The translations under genes were made by a program, and so were the position numbers. The notes beneath the pieces were generated by a model. That model was not told the DNA's origin, ran no database searches, and saw only the letters and a program-made list of their open reading frames with translations. This document shows positions 21,481 to 29,985 of a DNA stretch of 64,000 nt, piece by piece. The stretch comes from Halanaerobium praevalens DSM 2228 (GTDB taxonomy: Bacteria > Bacillota > Halanaerobiia > Halanaerobiales > Halanaerobiaceae): contig NC_017455.1 in assembly GCF_000165465.1 (NCBI RefSeq), positions 434,001-498,000 on the forward strand, in the 5' to 3' direction. Positions within the stretch are counted from its first letter, which is position 1. Every line of letters starts with the position of its first letter.

Positions 21481-21735
21481 TTATTCAAAGTCAAGCAGCA
21501 TACTCTTTACTTTAACTCCAGCTAAAGAACTTAATTCTGCTTTTAAAGCTTCAACTTCACTATTATTTGCAGTTAAGTCTAAAATAATCATTCCTTGATC
21601 AGCACAATTAGCACTTTCATGCATTCCTAAGCGGGTTTTAATGATACACCCATGTTCAGTTAATATTTTTTGTACTTTTGGGGCAGCATCAGTCCTTTTG
21701 TCAATTAAAATTGCCATAATAGTAGAATCTGTCAT
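21481..21735 (-). CDS. TM1266-like ACT-fold protein (distant paralogue of the hyd-operon regulator)
   Basis: 84 residues from ATG 21735, chosen because AAGGAGTGG lies 5 bases upstream. The body IDKRTDAAPKVQKILTEHGC, TRLGMH and LSSLAGVKVKSML parallels the TM1266 family protein at 54940 (VDKREKVSDQINKILSKNAE, GRMGIP, LGNLPGVNLKSAL). The family is annotated as a putative iron-only hydrogenase system regulator with an ACT-like ferredoxin fold. This copy stands alone, away from hydrogenase genes, and carries two cysteines (in HGCIIK and ANCADQ) that the other copy mostly lacks. Confidence 0.75.
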   Translation of the reverse strand: MTDSTIMAILIDKRTDAAPKVQKILTEHGCIIKTRLGMHESANCADQGMIILDLTANNSEVEALKAELSSLAGVKVKSMLLDFE

Positions 21736-21813
21736 TATTACCACTCCTTCGTTTATTAAAAGATTCACTTATTAATTTAATTAGCGATTTCTTTTAAATA
21801 TCCTTTAATTTAA

Positions 21814-21842
21814 TTTACCTCAAGGCTTAGCTGTGCTATAAT
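21814..21842 (+). promoter_or_regulatory. Extended -10 promoter for ywbE
   Basis: TGCTATAAT at 21834-21842 is an extended -10. TTTACC at 21814-21819 is a fair -35 at 17-bp spacing. Confidence 0.6.
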
Positions 21843-21884
21843 TTTAATTAAGGTTCAAAATATAATTAATTAAGGGGTATATTT

Positions 21885-22076
21885 ATGGAAGGAAAGCAAA
21901 GATCTAAGCTGAAAAAAGGTTTAAAAGTTAAAGTAGTGCAGAAAAAAGATCAAAGAAGTGGTAATTTAACTGAGGGTATTATTAAAAGAATTCTAACTAA
22001 TTCTGCAACTCATCCTCATGGAATTAAAGTTATGCTTGAAAGTGGAAAAGTAGGCCGAGTTAAAGAAATAGAATAA
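21885..22076 (+). CDS. ywbE: YwbE family protein
   Basis: A 63-residue basic protein. RSKLKKGLKVKVVQKKDQRSG and THPHGIKVMLESGKVGRVKEI match the small DUF2196/YwbE family (KOW-like beta barrel, common in Firmicutes). The function is unknown; the fold and charge hint at nucleic-acid binding. It is a single-gene transcript between an extended -10 promoter and a terminator. Confidence 0.88.
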   Translation: MEGKQRSKLKKGLKVKVVQKKDQRSGNLTEGIIKRILTNSATHPHGIKVMLESGKVGRVKEIE

Positions 22077-22086
22077 TAGTTTATTT

Positions 22087-22120
22087 AAATTACCCATTTA
22101 GTTAGCTGGGTAATTTTTTT
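22087..22120 (+). terminator. Rho-independent terminator after ywbE
   Basis: AAATTACCCA pairs with TGGGTAATTT, loop TTTAGTTAGC, then a T run. Confidence 0.88.
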
Positions 22121-22165
22121 ATTTAATTAAAATTGTTTTAAAAAACTTTGTTAAAGGATGATAAA

Positions 22166-22828
22166 ATGTTAAATAAAATTAAAAGTTTTTTTAGAAAAAT
22201 GAAAGATAAAAGATTATTTAAAAAAGCAATAAAAAAATTAGATGCTGGTTATTATCAAGAAGCTGCTGAAATTTTATTTAAGATTGAAAAAAGCGAAGCT
22301 TTAGATCAGGTTATGCTTTATTTTAATTTAGCTGGAGCCTTAATTGGTCAGGATAAATTAATTGAGGGAGAAGAATATTTAAACACGGCCATAGCAATTG
22401 AATCAGAATATGATTTTTTGTGGGCGACTTTAGCAGAGGTTAATATTTTAGAAAAGAAATGGGAAGCTGCTGCAAAAGCAATTAATAAGGCTTTAGATTT
22501 AGCTCCAGAAAAAAAGATTTATCAATTAAAAAAAGAAGTGATTTGTGGGAGTGAAGAGTTAAAAACAAATTATCTTAAATATTTTTCTTTACTTAAAGAA
22601 TCAATTGCTGAGCAAAAAAAAGAAAATTGGAAAAAAAGTGTTCTACTTTTAAAAGAAGCAGTTAATTATTATGACCAAACAGGTTATGTTTATAATCAGA
22701 TTGGGGCTATTTATAATAATAATTTAGGAGATTCAAAGTTAGCAGCTAAGTTTTTTAAAAAGGCAATTGAAAAAGAACCTGACAATCAAGTCTTTATTCG
22801 CAATTTAAAACAGGTATTACAAAGCTAA
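22166..22828 (+). CDS. Tetratricopeptide repeat protein
   Basis: About 220 residues from ATG 22166, selected because AAAGGATG is 5-6 bases upstream. A basic N-terminal helix (KIKSFFRKMKDKRLFKKA) is followed by at least four TPR-like helical pairs (AGYYQEAAEILFKIEK; VMLYFNLAGALIGQDKLIEG; FLWATLAEVNILEKKWEAAA; VYNQIGAIYNNNLGDSKLAA). No signal peptide or enzyme domain is present. It is probably a cytosolic scaffold with unknown partners. Confidence 0.8.
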   Translation: MLNKIKSFFRKMKDKRLFKKAIKKLDAGYYQEAAEILFKIEKSEALDQVMLYFNLAGALIGQDKLIEGEEYLNTAIAIESEYDFLWATLAEVNILEKKWEAAAKAINKALDLAPEKKIYQLKKEVICGSEELKTNYLKYFSLLKESIAEQKKENWKKSVLLLKEAVNYYDQTGYVYNQIGAIYNNNLGDSKLAAKFFKKAIEKEPDNQVFIRNLKQVLQS

Positions 22829-22847
22829 CTATTTAAGCCTTTTACTG

Positions 22848-22876
22848 TTGTTCTGAGTGGCTAAATATAATATAAT
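22848..22876 (+). promoter_or_regulatory. Sigma-A promoter for the SNF2 helicase gene
   Basis: TTGTTC (22848-22853), 17 bp, TATAAT (22871-22876). The leader to the start at 22969 is about 85 nt. Confidence 0.65.
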
Positions 22877-22968
22877 AAAATATAGACTTCAATTTTGATG
22901 GTTTAAAAAAATGATTTGAAATAATTGGGTCACTAAAAGTAGAAGTCACTAAAGCAGGAGCTGAGAGA

Positions 22969-25900
22969 ATGAGTAGTAAAAAGTTTATTAAAAATTTAGT
23001 CTCAAATAAAATATATAAACGGGGAATAGACTATTATCAACAGGGTTTAGTTTTACAGTATCGGATTAAGAAAATAGAAGCTAATCTTTATCAAATTTCA
23101 GCCCAAGTTTCAGGAGATAAAAAATATAATGTTATGGCAAAGGTCAGCTTATCAGAAACTGAGGTTGAATTTGATAGTCACTGTGATTGCCCTTATGACT
23201 GGGAATCTTATTGTAAACATGAAATTGCTGTTTTATATAAATTTATGCAGGAAGATTTTAATTCAACTAAAGTTAATTATGAAGCTGAATTGACTCAAGA
23301 AATTGCAGAGTTTAAAGCTGAACAAAAAGATTTTCAATCTAATTTGGTTGAACAAAAAATTGCAGATCGTAGTTTTAAAAATTTATTAGAATTTAGTAAA
23401 AATTATGATGAAAATGAAATACCAAAATTAGATTATCAAGTTAAAGGGCTTTTAGATCAAAGTTTAAAAAACTTTAAATTAATTTTAAAATCTGATTATT
23501 TGAGCAAACAAGAATTAGAACAATTAATTGATTCTTTAAATGAATCAAATAGTTACCATTATTATCAAGCAAGCTTGGTTCAAAAACATTTTTATGGTAA
23601 TGAATTAGAAATTATAGAAAAACTAGCTAGTTTAAATAAAAGCAAAGGTAGAGGTAGCTCTTTACTTTTAAATAAAAATGAAGAAAATCTAAATTTTTTA
23701 TTAGATTTAAGTCAAAAATTTGAATTGAAATTAGCAGAAAATGAAGAAGTTATTAAAAAAGGAAAAAAATTAAAACCAGAATTGAAATTGAATGGTGATT
23801 TAGAATCAATAAAAATAGACCTAGCAGAAGCTGATTTCCCTATTTATCAAGGAAGTGACTCAAATTGTCGTTGGACTATTATTGGAACTACTATTCATAA
23901 ACTTGATTTTTATAAATTTTCTCAATTACCAATTGAATTTTTGATTCCTAAAAGAAGACAAGGAGAATTTTTATTTGAAATACTCCCGAAATTAGAAAAA
24001 AATTTAAAACTTAAACGCTCTGATAATTTAAAAGGTTATAAATTGATCAAAGAAACTCCAAAAATAGAGCTTAAACTTGATTATGAGCAAAATATGATTA
24101 GCTGTCAGTTAGAAGTAGAATTTGATGGAGAAAGATATACTAAAACTGAACTTTTAGGGATTAATACTGAACAAAATATTTATAAAAAAGATAGTTCACA
24201 GTCCAAGATTTGGTATGGAAGAGATAATGAAGCTTTAGCAGAAGTAATTGATTTTTTAGAAGAATATAACTTTAAAGTGCAACCAGAAGCTTTTGTATTG
24301 AAAAATAATAATCAGATTCAGGAATTTATAACTGATGGATTAACTCACATCCCAGAAGAATGGGAAGTTGACTATAGCCAAAGTTTTAAGCAGATTGAGA
24401 TTAAAGAAATTAAGTTAGAGCCAATTGTTGAAATAGATGATTCAGCTGGAATTAATTGGTTTGATTTTAATATTAGTTATAATTTAGGTGGTAAAAGTTA
24501 TAGTAGAAAGCAATTAAAAGAACTAATCTCTTATAATAAAAAAGGAGAAGCTTATATTAAGCTGGCAAATCAGTATTATATTTTAGAAAGTGGTGAGCAA
24601 GAGAAAAAAGTTGAGCAGATGCTAAAAGATGCAAAATCAGAGGCAGAAGGATATCGGGCTCCCTATCATAATCTTTTATATTATAAGAATTTAGTTGAAA
24701 AAAGTGGAATTCAATTTCAGGGTAATCAAGTTTTTAATGATTTAGAGTCTGAGATTAGTGGACTTAAAGTAGTTAAAAAAAGAAATATTCCAGCTGTTGT
24801 AAAAAATAAATTGCGTGATTATCAAAAAAATGGTTATAATTGGCTTCGTTTTTTACACAAATATCATTTTGGCGGTATTTTAGCTGATGATATGGGTTTA
24901 GGTAAAACTTTACAGATGTTAACTTTAATTAAAAGTGTTGCTCCTAAAAAAGCAGCTTTAGTTTTATGTCCCAGGACCTTAATTTATAATTGGCAGGAAG
25001 AAGCTGCTAAATTTTTCCCTAAGTTAAAGACTTTAGTTTATTATGGTAGCCCAGCTGTTAGAAAAGAAATGCAAAATGAGTTTAAAGATTATGATTTAAT
25101 TATTTCTTCATATTCGACTATTAGTCGTGATGTAGATGATTTAAATGCAGAAAATATAAGTTTTTCTTTTGCAATTTTAGATGAGGCTCAGCATATTAAA
25201 AATCATAGGACTAAAAGGGCTAAAGCTGTAAAAAATATTACAGCTCATTCTCGTTTAGCTTTAACTGGAACTCCTTTAGAAAATTCAATTGAGGAACTTT
25301 GGTCGATATTTGATTTTTTAATGCCTGGTTATCTTGGTAATTATAGCTATTTTAAGAATAATTTTTTAAACCCAATCAGTAAAAATAATGAAAAAGAAAA
25401 AATGTTAGAACTCAAAGAAAGAGTAGCTCCCTTTATATTAAGAAGGCGTAAAGGAGAAGTGTTAAAAGAGTTACCTGATAAAATTATTAATGTCCACCCA
25501 GTTAGTATGACTCAACTACAAGCAGATAGTTATCAAACTGTTTTAGCAGATTTGAGAGGTGAATTAAGCCAAACTGTTTCCGACAAAGGATTTAATAGAT
25601 CTCGGATTAATATTTTAGCTGCTTTAACTAAATTACGCCAGATTTGTAATCACCCAGCTCTTATTTTAGGAGAAAAAGCTTCAACTTATAATTCAGGTAA
25701 ACTTGAGGCTTTAAAAGAACTATTAGCTGATGCTTTAAGTGGTGGCCATAAAATTATTGTTTTTAGTCAGTTTGTTAAGATGTTAAAATTAATTCGTTCT
25801 GAATTAGACCAACAGGGACTTAATTATCTTTATTTAGATGGTTCAACTAGAAAGCGGATGCAAAAAGTAAAAGAATTTAATAATAATTGCGAAGTTAAGA

Positions 25901-26217
25901 TTTTCTTAATTAGTCTCAAAGCAGGTGGTGTTGGTTTAAATCTTACTGCAGCTGATATGGTGGTTCATGTAGATCCCTGGTGGAACCCAATGGTTGAAAG
26001 ACAAGCTACTGATCGAGCTCATCGTTTGGGCCAGCAAAATAGAGTGATGGTCTATAAGTTAATTACTAGAGGAACGGTAGAAGAAAAGATGTTAAAACTT
26101 CAAGAAAGAAAACAGGATTTATTTAATAATGTAATTGAAGATAATGTTAATCCAATCAGGGCAATTAGTTGGGAAGATATTCAGGAATTATTAGAATTTA
26201 AAGAGGGAGAGAGATAA
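22969..26217 (+). CDS. SWIM zinc finger / SNF2 family DNA-dependent ATPase
   Basis: 1082 residues. A SWIM zinc finger (CDCPYDWESYCKH, CxC...CxH, residues ~74-86) begins the protein. A long bacterial SNF2-associated region follows, then the SNF2 motor: Walker A DDMGLGKT (~residue 640), DEAQHIKN box, LTGTPLENSIEELW (motif III) and the C-terminal lobe with KAGGVGLNLTAADMVVHVDP and ATDRAHRLGQ (motifs V and VI). Such enzymes move along double-stranded DNA and remodel protein-DNA complexes; the bacterial role is poorly known. Length and motifs look complete. Confidence 0.93.
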   Translation: MSSKKFIKNLVSNKIYKRGIDYYQQGLVLQYRIKKIEANLYQISAQVSGDKKYNVMAKVSLSETEVEFDSHCDCPYDWESYCKHEIAVLYKFMQEDFNSTKVNYEAELTQEIAEFKAEQKDFQSNLVEQKIADRSFKNLLEFSKNYDENEIPKLDYQVKGLLDQSLKNFKLILKSDYLSKQELEQLIDSLNESNSYHYYQASLVQKHFYGNELEIIEKLASLNKSKGRGSSLLLNKNEENLNFLLDLSQKFELKLAENEEVIKKGKKLKPELKLNGDLESIKIDLAEADFPIYQGSDSNCRWTIIGTTIHKLDFYKFSQLPIEFLIPKRRQGEFLFEILPKLEKNLKLKRSDNLKGYKLIKETPKIELKLDYEQNMISCQLEVEFDGERYTKTELLGINTEQNIYKKDSSQSKIWYGRDNEALAEVIDFLEEYNFKVQPEAFVLKNNNQIQEFITDGLTHIPEEWEVDYSQSFKQIEIKEIKLEPIVEIDDSAGINWFDFNISYNLGGKSYSRKQLKELISYNKKGEAYIKLANQYYILESGEQEKKVEQMLKDAKSEAEGYRAPYHNLLYYKNLVEKSGIQFQGNQVFNDLESEISGLKVVKKRNIPAVVKNKLRDYQKNGYNWLRFLHKYHFGGILADDMGLGKTLQMLTLIKSVAPKKAALVLCPRTLIYNWQEEAAKFFPKLKTLVYYGSPAVRKEMQNEFKDYDLIISSYSTISRDVDDLNAENISFSFAILDEAQHIKNHRTKRAKAVKNITAHSRLALTGTPLENSIEELWSIFDFLMPGYLGNYSYFKNNFLNPISKNNEKEKMLELKERVAPFILRRRKGEVLKELPDKIINVHPVSMTQLQADSYQTVLADLRGELSQTVSDKGFNRSRINILAALTKLRQICNHPALILGEKASTYNSGKLEALKELLADALSGGHKIIVFSQFVKMLKLIRSELDQQGLNYLYLDGSTRKRMQKVKEFNNNCEVKIFLISLKAGGVGLNLTAADMVVHVDPWWNPMVERQATDRAHRLGQQNRVMVYKLITRGTVEEKMLKLQERKQDLFNNVIEDNVNPIRAISWEDIQELLEFKEGER

Positions 26218-26277
26218 AGATGGGGCAGTACCAATTAGAATCAAGTCTGCAAAAAATTATTAAAAAGGAGAAATTCA

Positions 26278-27192
26278 ATGAAAAAGAAAATAATAATTGA
26301 TACAGATCCAGGAATAGATGATGCAGCAGCTTTAGCAATAGCTTTGACTAATCCAAAATTAGAAGTAGCAATGATTAGTACAGTTGCTGGAAATGTTAAT
26401 GTGAATTATACAACAGAAAATGCTAAAAAAATTCTTGATTTCTTTGAGAAACAAACACCATTAGCTAAAGGTAATTCTATACCCTTATTAAAAGAATATG
26501 AAGATGCCAGTCTAATTCACGGTGAGACTGGGATGGGTGGCTATGATTTCCCCAAAAGTGAGCGCTCACTTTTAGCAGAACATGCAGTTTATGAGATGCA
26601 AAAAAGAATTTTAGCCAGTACAAAAAAAGTAACTTTAGTTACCATTGGACCCTTAACGAATATAGCCTTACTTTTAAATATGTATCCTGAAGTTAAAAGC
26701 CAGATAGCAGAAATTGTAATGATGGGGGGCTCGACAATTGGTGGAAATACTAATTCTAGTGCAGAATTTAATTTTAAAGTAGATCCGCATGCTGTTCAGA
26801 TAGTTTTAAATTCTGGCTTAGATCTTACAGTATTTGGTTTAAGAGTAACTACTAAAGCTTTACTGACTAAAAAAGATATAGCTGAGCTCAAAACTTTAGG
26901 AGAAACTGGTAAGATGTTGTATTCTATTTTTAGTCATTATCGTGGTGGTGATATAGATCAAGCTGGTTTAATGATGCATGATATTTGTACTATTTGCTAT
27001 TTACTTAAACCTGAAATTTTTGATTTTCAAGAAACTAATTTTGAAATAGCTGTTTCTGGCCCTGCAGCTGGAACTACTGTTGCTGATTTAGATAATCGCT
27101 ATTCAATTGAAAAGAATGTGAAATTGGCAGTAAAAATTAAAGAAAAGCAATTTAGAGATTGGATGTTAGCTGAAATTGCTAAATTAAAATAG
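26278..27192 (+). CDS. Inosine-uridine preferring nucleoside hydrolase
   Basis: 304 residues. The N-terminal IIDTDPGIDDAAAL is the calcium- and ribose-binding aspartate cluster of the IUNH family; VTIGPLTNIALLL, VMMGGS and the late MMHDICTI loop, which supplies the last metal-site Asp, are also conserved. It hydrolyses the N-glycosidic bond of ribonucleosides to free base and ribose, and is probably cytosolic. The ribosome site AAAAGGAG is good. The purine/pyrimidine preference cannot be read from sequence. Confidence 0.92.
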   Translation: MKKKIIIDTDPGIDDAAALAIALTNPKLEVAMISTVAGNVNVNYTTENAKKILDFFEKQTPLAKGNSIPLLKEYEDASLIHGETGMGGYDFPKSERSLLAEHAVYEMQKRILASTKKVTLVTIGPLTNIALLLNMYPEVKSQIAEIVMMGGSTIGGNTNSSAEFNFKVDPHAVQIVLNSGLDLTVFGLRVTTKALLTKKDIAELKTLGETGKMLYSIFSHYRGGDIDQAGLMMHDICTICYLLKPEIFDFQETNFEIAVSGPAAGTTVADLDNRYSIEKNVKLAVKIKEKQFRDWMLAEIAKLK

Positions 27193-27550
27193 CTATCAAT
27201 TTTAGAAATTAAATAATTTAATTTTAAGGCCAGCTTTAATTTTTACAGCAGCTGTACAAGCTGAGGTTAAAAATGTAATTTTACTTGTTGGTGATGGTCT
27301 GGGTATCGGCCAGATTGATATGGCAAGATATATGGCAGAAGATAAAGACCATGAACTAGAACTAATGCAATTACCAGAAACTGCTATTATGATGACCAGC
27401 TCTACTGAAGGTGTTACAGATTCAGCTGCTGCTGGTACTGCAATGGCAACAGGTCATAAAGTATATAATGGAGCGATTGCCATGAATGAAAATGGAGCGG
27501 AATTAGATTCAGTTTTAGATTTTGCTCAAATTAGAAATAAAGCAACTGGT

Positions 27551-27898
27551 TTGACATCCTCCCCGTCCGTTCGCAATGCTCACAAACGAGGATTCCTTAA
27601 AGGAACTTTTACCGAAAATCTCCTTTGTATTATGCAATGATAGTTTCGGTATTAGGCCATTGAGACCGTCACGAGGTTGTATGCTGATTAAATGCCAGTC
27701 CATTTCTGGTAGGCAAGTGCACTGAAACTCTCTTTGTAGTTGCGTATTGATAGTTTCAGTATTAGGTCATCGAGACCGTCATGACGCAAACTTTAGGCTG
27801 TGTCATCAGCCCTCCTGAGATAGCCGACTATGCATTCTAATAGCATATTCCTAGCACTATTGCTAATATAGGCACTCAGGCACTTAGACTATTACCAT
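27551..27898 (-). ncRNA. Probable omega RNA / right-end region of the IS605 element
   Basis: The 348 nt between the tnpB stop and the element end hold no ORF. In the family, the TnpB guide RNA (omega RNA) is made here, and its guide is the DNA just past the element end (plus-strand coordinates ~27531-27550). Hairpins are visible (AGGCTG...CAGCC near 27795-27812, GGTC...GACC near 27766-27778), and a ~60-nt motif occurs twice, at 27614-27673 and 27724-27783, 110 bp apart. The RNA boundaries are not determined. Confidence 0.5.
27614..27783. repeat. Two imperfect ~60-bp direct repeats, 110-bp period
   Basis: Copy A 27614-27673 and copy B 27724-27783 share ATAGTTTC.GTATTAGG.CAT.GAGACCGTCA and flanking sequence at about 75-80% identity by eye. 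They lie in the omega-RNA region of the IS605 element. Confidence 0.8.
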
Positions 27899-28987
27899 CT
27901 AAGCAGATTGTTGTTCTAAATATTTATTAGCTATATTACGACTTGCATTTAAATCAGCGTGGATATGATTACCACACTCGCAAGAGTATAGATTAGCTTT
28001 GCGGTTAGATTTTTTAACTTTGTTGCATTTAGAACAACTCTGGGAAGTATATTTAGGGTTAATGTATTCTACCTTAATCCCAGCTAATTCAGCCTTGTAT
28101 TCAATAAATTGTTGAAGTTGATAAAAAGTCCAGCTGTGGATGTTTCTATCTGCTCTATTAAGACTCTTAGCAGTATTACGGATATTCTCTAAATTCTCCA
28201 TAATTATAGTCCCAACTTGCTCCTGCACAGCAAGATTAATAAGCTGGCGGCTAATTTTATGGTTTAAATCAGTCATCCATCTCTGCTCTTTGTCATTAAT
28301 ATTTTTAATAGCTTTAACTTTTTTAGATTGACCCAGTTTTCTTCTTAACATACGATACTTTTTACGAATAAAACCTGCCTGTTTACCATTGTGGAATTGG
28401 CAATTAATTTCTTTGCCTCGATGAGTTTTAACACTGGCAACCGCAAATTGTCGAAGTCCTATATCAATTCCCATTAAATTAGAATTAGTATTTTTTTTAA
28501 CAGCAATTTTAATTGTTACAGCAAAATACCATTTACCTCTTTTGTAGAAAAGACAGGCTTTACCCAATTTGCAGCCACTATCAATATGCTGCTGCAGCTT
28601 TTCAAATCTTTCAGTCTGCTTAACAGGGAAGGCAAAGCGCTGACATTTAGTAGTATAAAAAGGAATTGAGATTATATGATGATCAATCGTATAATTTTGA
28701 TTATTATAGCAAATAGGCTGGTTAGCTTTGAATTCGATATTATCTTTATCAGAACCAGATTTTAAGAATAGTTTGTGGAAAGCTTTAACTTCCCTAATAT
28801 TCTGATTTTTAACAGCGGCAGGTAGGTTTATCTCTTTAAAGTCAGCAGAACTCAAATTAGTTTCTCCTGCTTTAAGTTTGGCAGCGACAGCCTGACGATT
28901 CTTAACTACTTCAGCAATGTTATTTAAGAATATATTTTCTTTTCTTTTAGTTGGTTTTAACAACTCTAAAATATAGGTTAGCTGCAT
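27899..28987 (-). CDS. tnpB: TnpB RNA-guided nuclease (IS605 family)
   Basis: About 362 residues from ATG 28987, preferred over GTG 28996 because AAAGGTG is spaced 6 bases before it. The RuvC triad is complete: D175 in GIDIGLRQF, E264 in IIMENLENI and D345 in HADLNASRNIA. The zinc ribbon has C318/C321 (SCSKC) and C336/C338 (CEC). TnpB proteins are guide-RNA-directed DNA endonucleases that aid element retention and are the ancestors of Cas12. It lies just downstream of the tnpA remnant on the same strand and looks functional. Confidence 0.92.
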   Translation of the reverse strand: MQLTYILELLKPTKRKENIFLNNIAEVVKNRQAVAAKLKAGETNLSSADFKEINLPAAVKNQNIREVKAFHKLFLKSGSDKDNIEFKANQPICYNNQNYTIDHHIISIPFYTTKCQRFAFPVKQTERFEKLQQHIDSGCKLGKACLFYKRGKWYFAVTIKIAVKKNTNSNLMGIDIGLRQFAVASVKTHRGKEINCQFHNGKQAGFIRKKYRMLRRKLGQSKKVKAIKNINDKEQRWMTDLNHKISRQLINLAVQEQVGTIIMENLENIRNTAKSLNRADRNIHSWTFYQLQQFIEYKAELAGIKVEYINPKYTSQSCSKCNKVKKSNRKANLYSCECGNHIHADLNASRNIANKYLEQQSA

Positions 28988-28992
28988 ATTAA

Positions 28993-29253
28993 TCACCTTT
29001 TATTTTCAATGTAGTGTTGGATAGTTTCAGAACTCACATTACCTGCAGTAGCTACAAAATATGCTCTAGTCCAAATAGAACCTTTAATATTCAACTCTGG
29101 AAAGTGCTTTGATATTCTCCCTCCAGTAGTACCTTTAATGATATTCATTAGCTTACTGGGAGAATACTTAGGCAAAGCTGATATAATAGGAATCCATATA
29201 AAATGATAATTTAAAAGAAACTTTGCATGTCTTGTGCTTTTATAGGTATTCAT
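28993..29253 (-). pseudogene. tnpA: TnpA (Y1 HUH transposase) with internal in-frame deletion
   Basis: Only 86 residues against the usual ~130-150. The N terminus (TYKSTRHAKFLLNYHFIWIP) runs directly into ALPKYSPSKLMNIIKGTTG at about residue 23-27. The ~50 residues between, which in this family contain the HUH metal-binding motif (typically MPDHVHL), are missing. The C-terminal helix with the catalytic-tyrosine motif (HYIENK) remains. The ribosome site AGGAG is intact. Without HUH the enzyme cannot cut single-stranded DNA, so the element should not move by itself. Confidence 0.85.
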
Positions 29254-29691
29254 TATTAAAATCTCCTAAATGTTAGCTGTTAAACACATTATATTATAAA
29301 CATATGTTCATTTTCAAGAACATATTATACAAAATTTTAATTTCCACATTGACTAAAAATTAAAATAGCTGATTTATCCCCGCCTATTATCATAGGCGAG
29401 GCTTTCTCAGTTATAATTCGGTAATGTGGTCAATAAAGATGATGGTTCTTTATATTATGAATATAAAGTAGGCTGGCAGATAGGTTCAATTATTGCTGCT
29501 AAAAATAATGTTGGAGTAGTAAGTGCTGATATTAGGGCTAAATCTGATACAGGTGGCCATACTCTTAATTCTGTACCCGTATTTGCTTATGGTGAGGGAG
29601 CAGATGCTTTTAATGGAATGATGCAAAATACAGAATTCTCTCAACTTTTATTTGAAGCAATGAAACCCTAATTAAAGTTATAACTAAGTCT

Positions 29692-29725
29692 TTAAAGGGG
29701 GCAGTTTTTAAACTGCCCCCTTTAA
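29692..29725. terminator. Strong bidirectional terminator
   Basis: A perfect 16-bp stem TTAAAGGGGGCAGTTT / AAACTGCCCCCTTTAA with a 2-nt loop, between the phosphatase remnant (plus) and the DUF3006 gene (minus). Confidence 0.9.
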
Positions 29726-29729
29726 TTTA

Positions 29730-29942
29730 TTATTTATTTTTTAATTTGTCTAGAAGATTAGACACTCTCTTTTTAGCCGCTTTAGTTTCTGTTTCTTTTA
29801 ATTCAAATTTAACTTCTAAAATACTTCCCTCAGATATAGATTCTGGCAGTTTATTAGTTGCTATAGTAAATGATTCTTTTTCCTCTGGTCTAATTAAGAG
29901 TCTGGCTTTTTTTGCCTCAATTTTATCAACAGTTACTTTCAT
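29730..29942 (-). CDS. DUF3006 domain protein
   Basis: 70 residues. MKVTVDKIEAKKARLLIRPE at the N terminus, ISEGSILEVKFELKETETKA in the middle and a basic C-terminal helix KKRVSNLLDKLKNK match the small DUF3006 family. These proteins are commonly encoded beside secreted ComEC-like metallo-hydrolases, as here (43 bases after the upstream gene's stop). Function unknown. Its ribosome site is AAAGGGATG. Confidence 0.85.
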   Translation of the reverse strand: MKVTVDKIEAKKARLLIRPEEKESFTIATNKLPESISEGSILEVKFELKETETKAAKKRVSNLLDKLKNK

Positions 29943-29985
29943 TAAATCATCCCTTTCAATTTTAAATTTAATTTAGTCAAATCAA

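Larger units (their letters stand above)
27551..29412 (-). mobile_element. IS200/IS605 family element (TnpA remnant plus TnpB)
   Basis: About 1.86 kb inserted in the phosphatase gene. The right end, at low coordinates, reads TTGACATCCTCCCCG on the plus strand, a typical IS605 terminus. The left end has a subterminal hairpin CGCCTAT-TATC-ATAGGCG at 29381-29398. No terminal inverted repeats or target duplication are apparent, as expected for Y1 single-strand transposons. Exact ends are inferred from where phosphatase homology stops and resumes, to within a few bases. Confidence 0.85.
27221..29671 (+). pseudogene. Alkaline phosphatase, broken by an IS200/IS605 element
   Basis: The 5' fragment (about 27221-27550) encodes a leftover signal-peptide end (ALIFTAAVQA) and VKNVILLVGDGLGIGQIDMA, then TDSAAAGTAMATGHK, the metal and Ser-nucleophile region of alkaline phosphatases, stopping at KATGL. 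The 3' fragment (about 29414-29671) resumes as GWQIGSIIAAKNNVG... and ends with SVPVFAYGEGADAFNG, the family C terminus. Only about 195 of the 450-500 residues usual for the family remain, so roughly 250 codons were lost as well as the insertion. No start codon is visible for the 5' fragment. Not functional. Confidence 0.85.

Noticed and set aside
26221-26301. 26-residue frame from ATG 26221 with a GAGGGAGAG site, overlapping the start of the nucleoside hydrolase gene
   Set aside because: No family likeness, it runs into another frame of the real gene, and the hydrolase has its own ribosome site; more likely intergenic.
27614-27783. CRISPR array
   Set aside because: Only two imperfect copies of about 60 nt with a 50-nt gap, lying inside an IS605 right end, and no cas genes.
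28140-28331. 63-residue plus-strand frame in the IS605 element
   Set aside because: Antisense shadow of tnpB, which has clear catalytic motifs on the minus strand.
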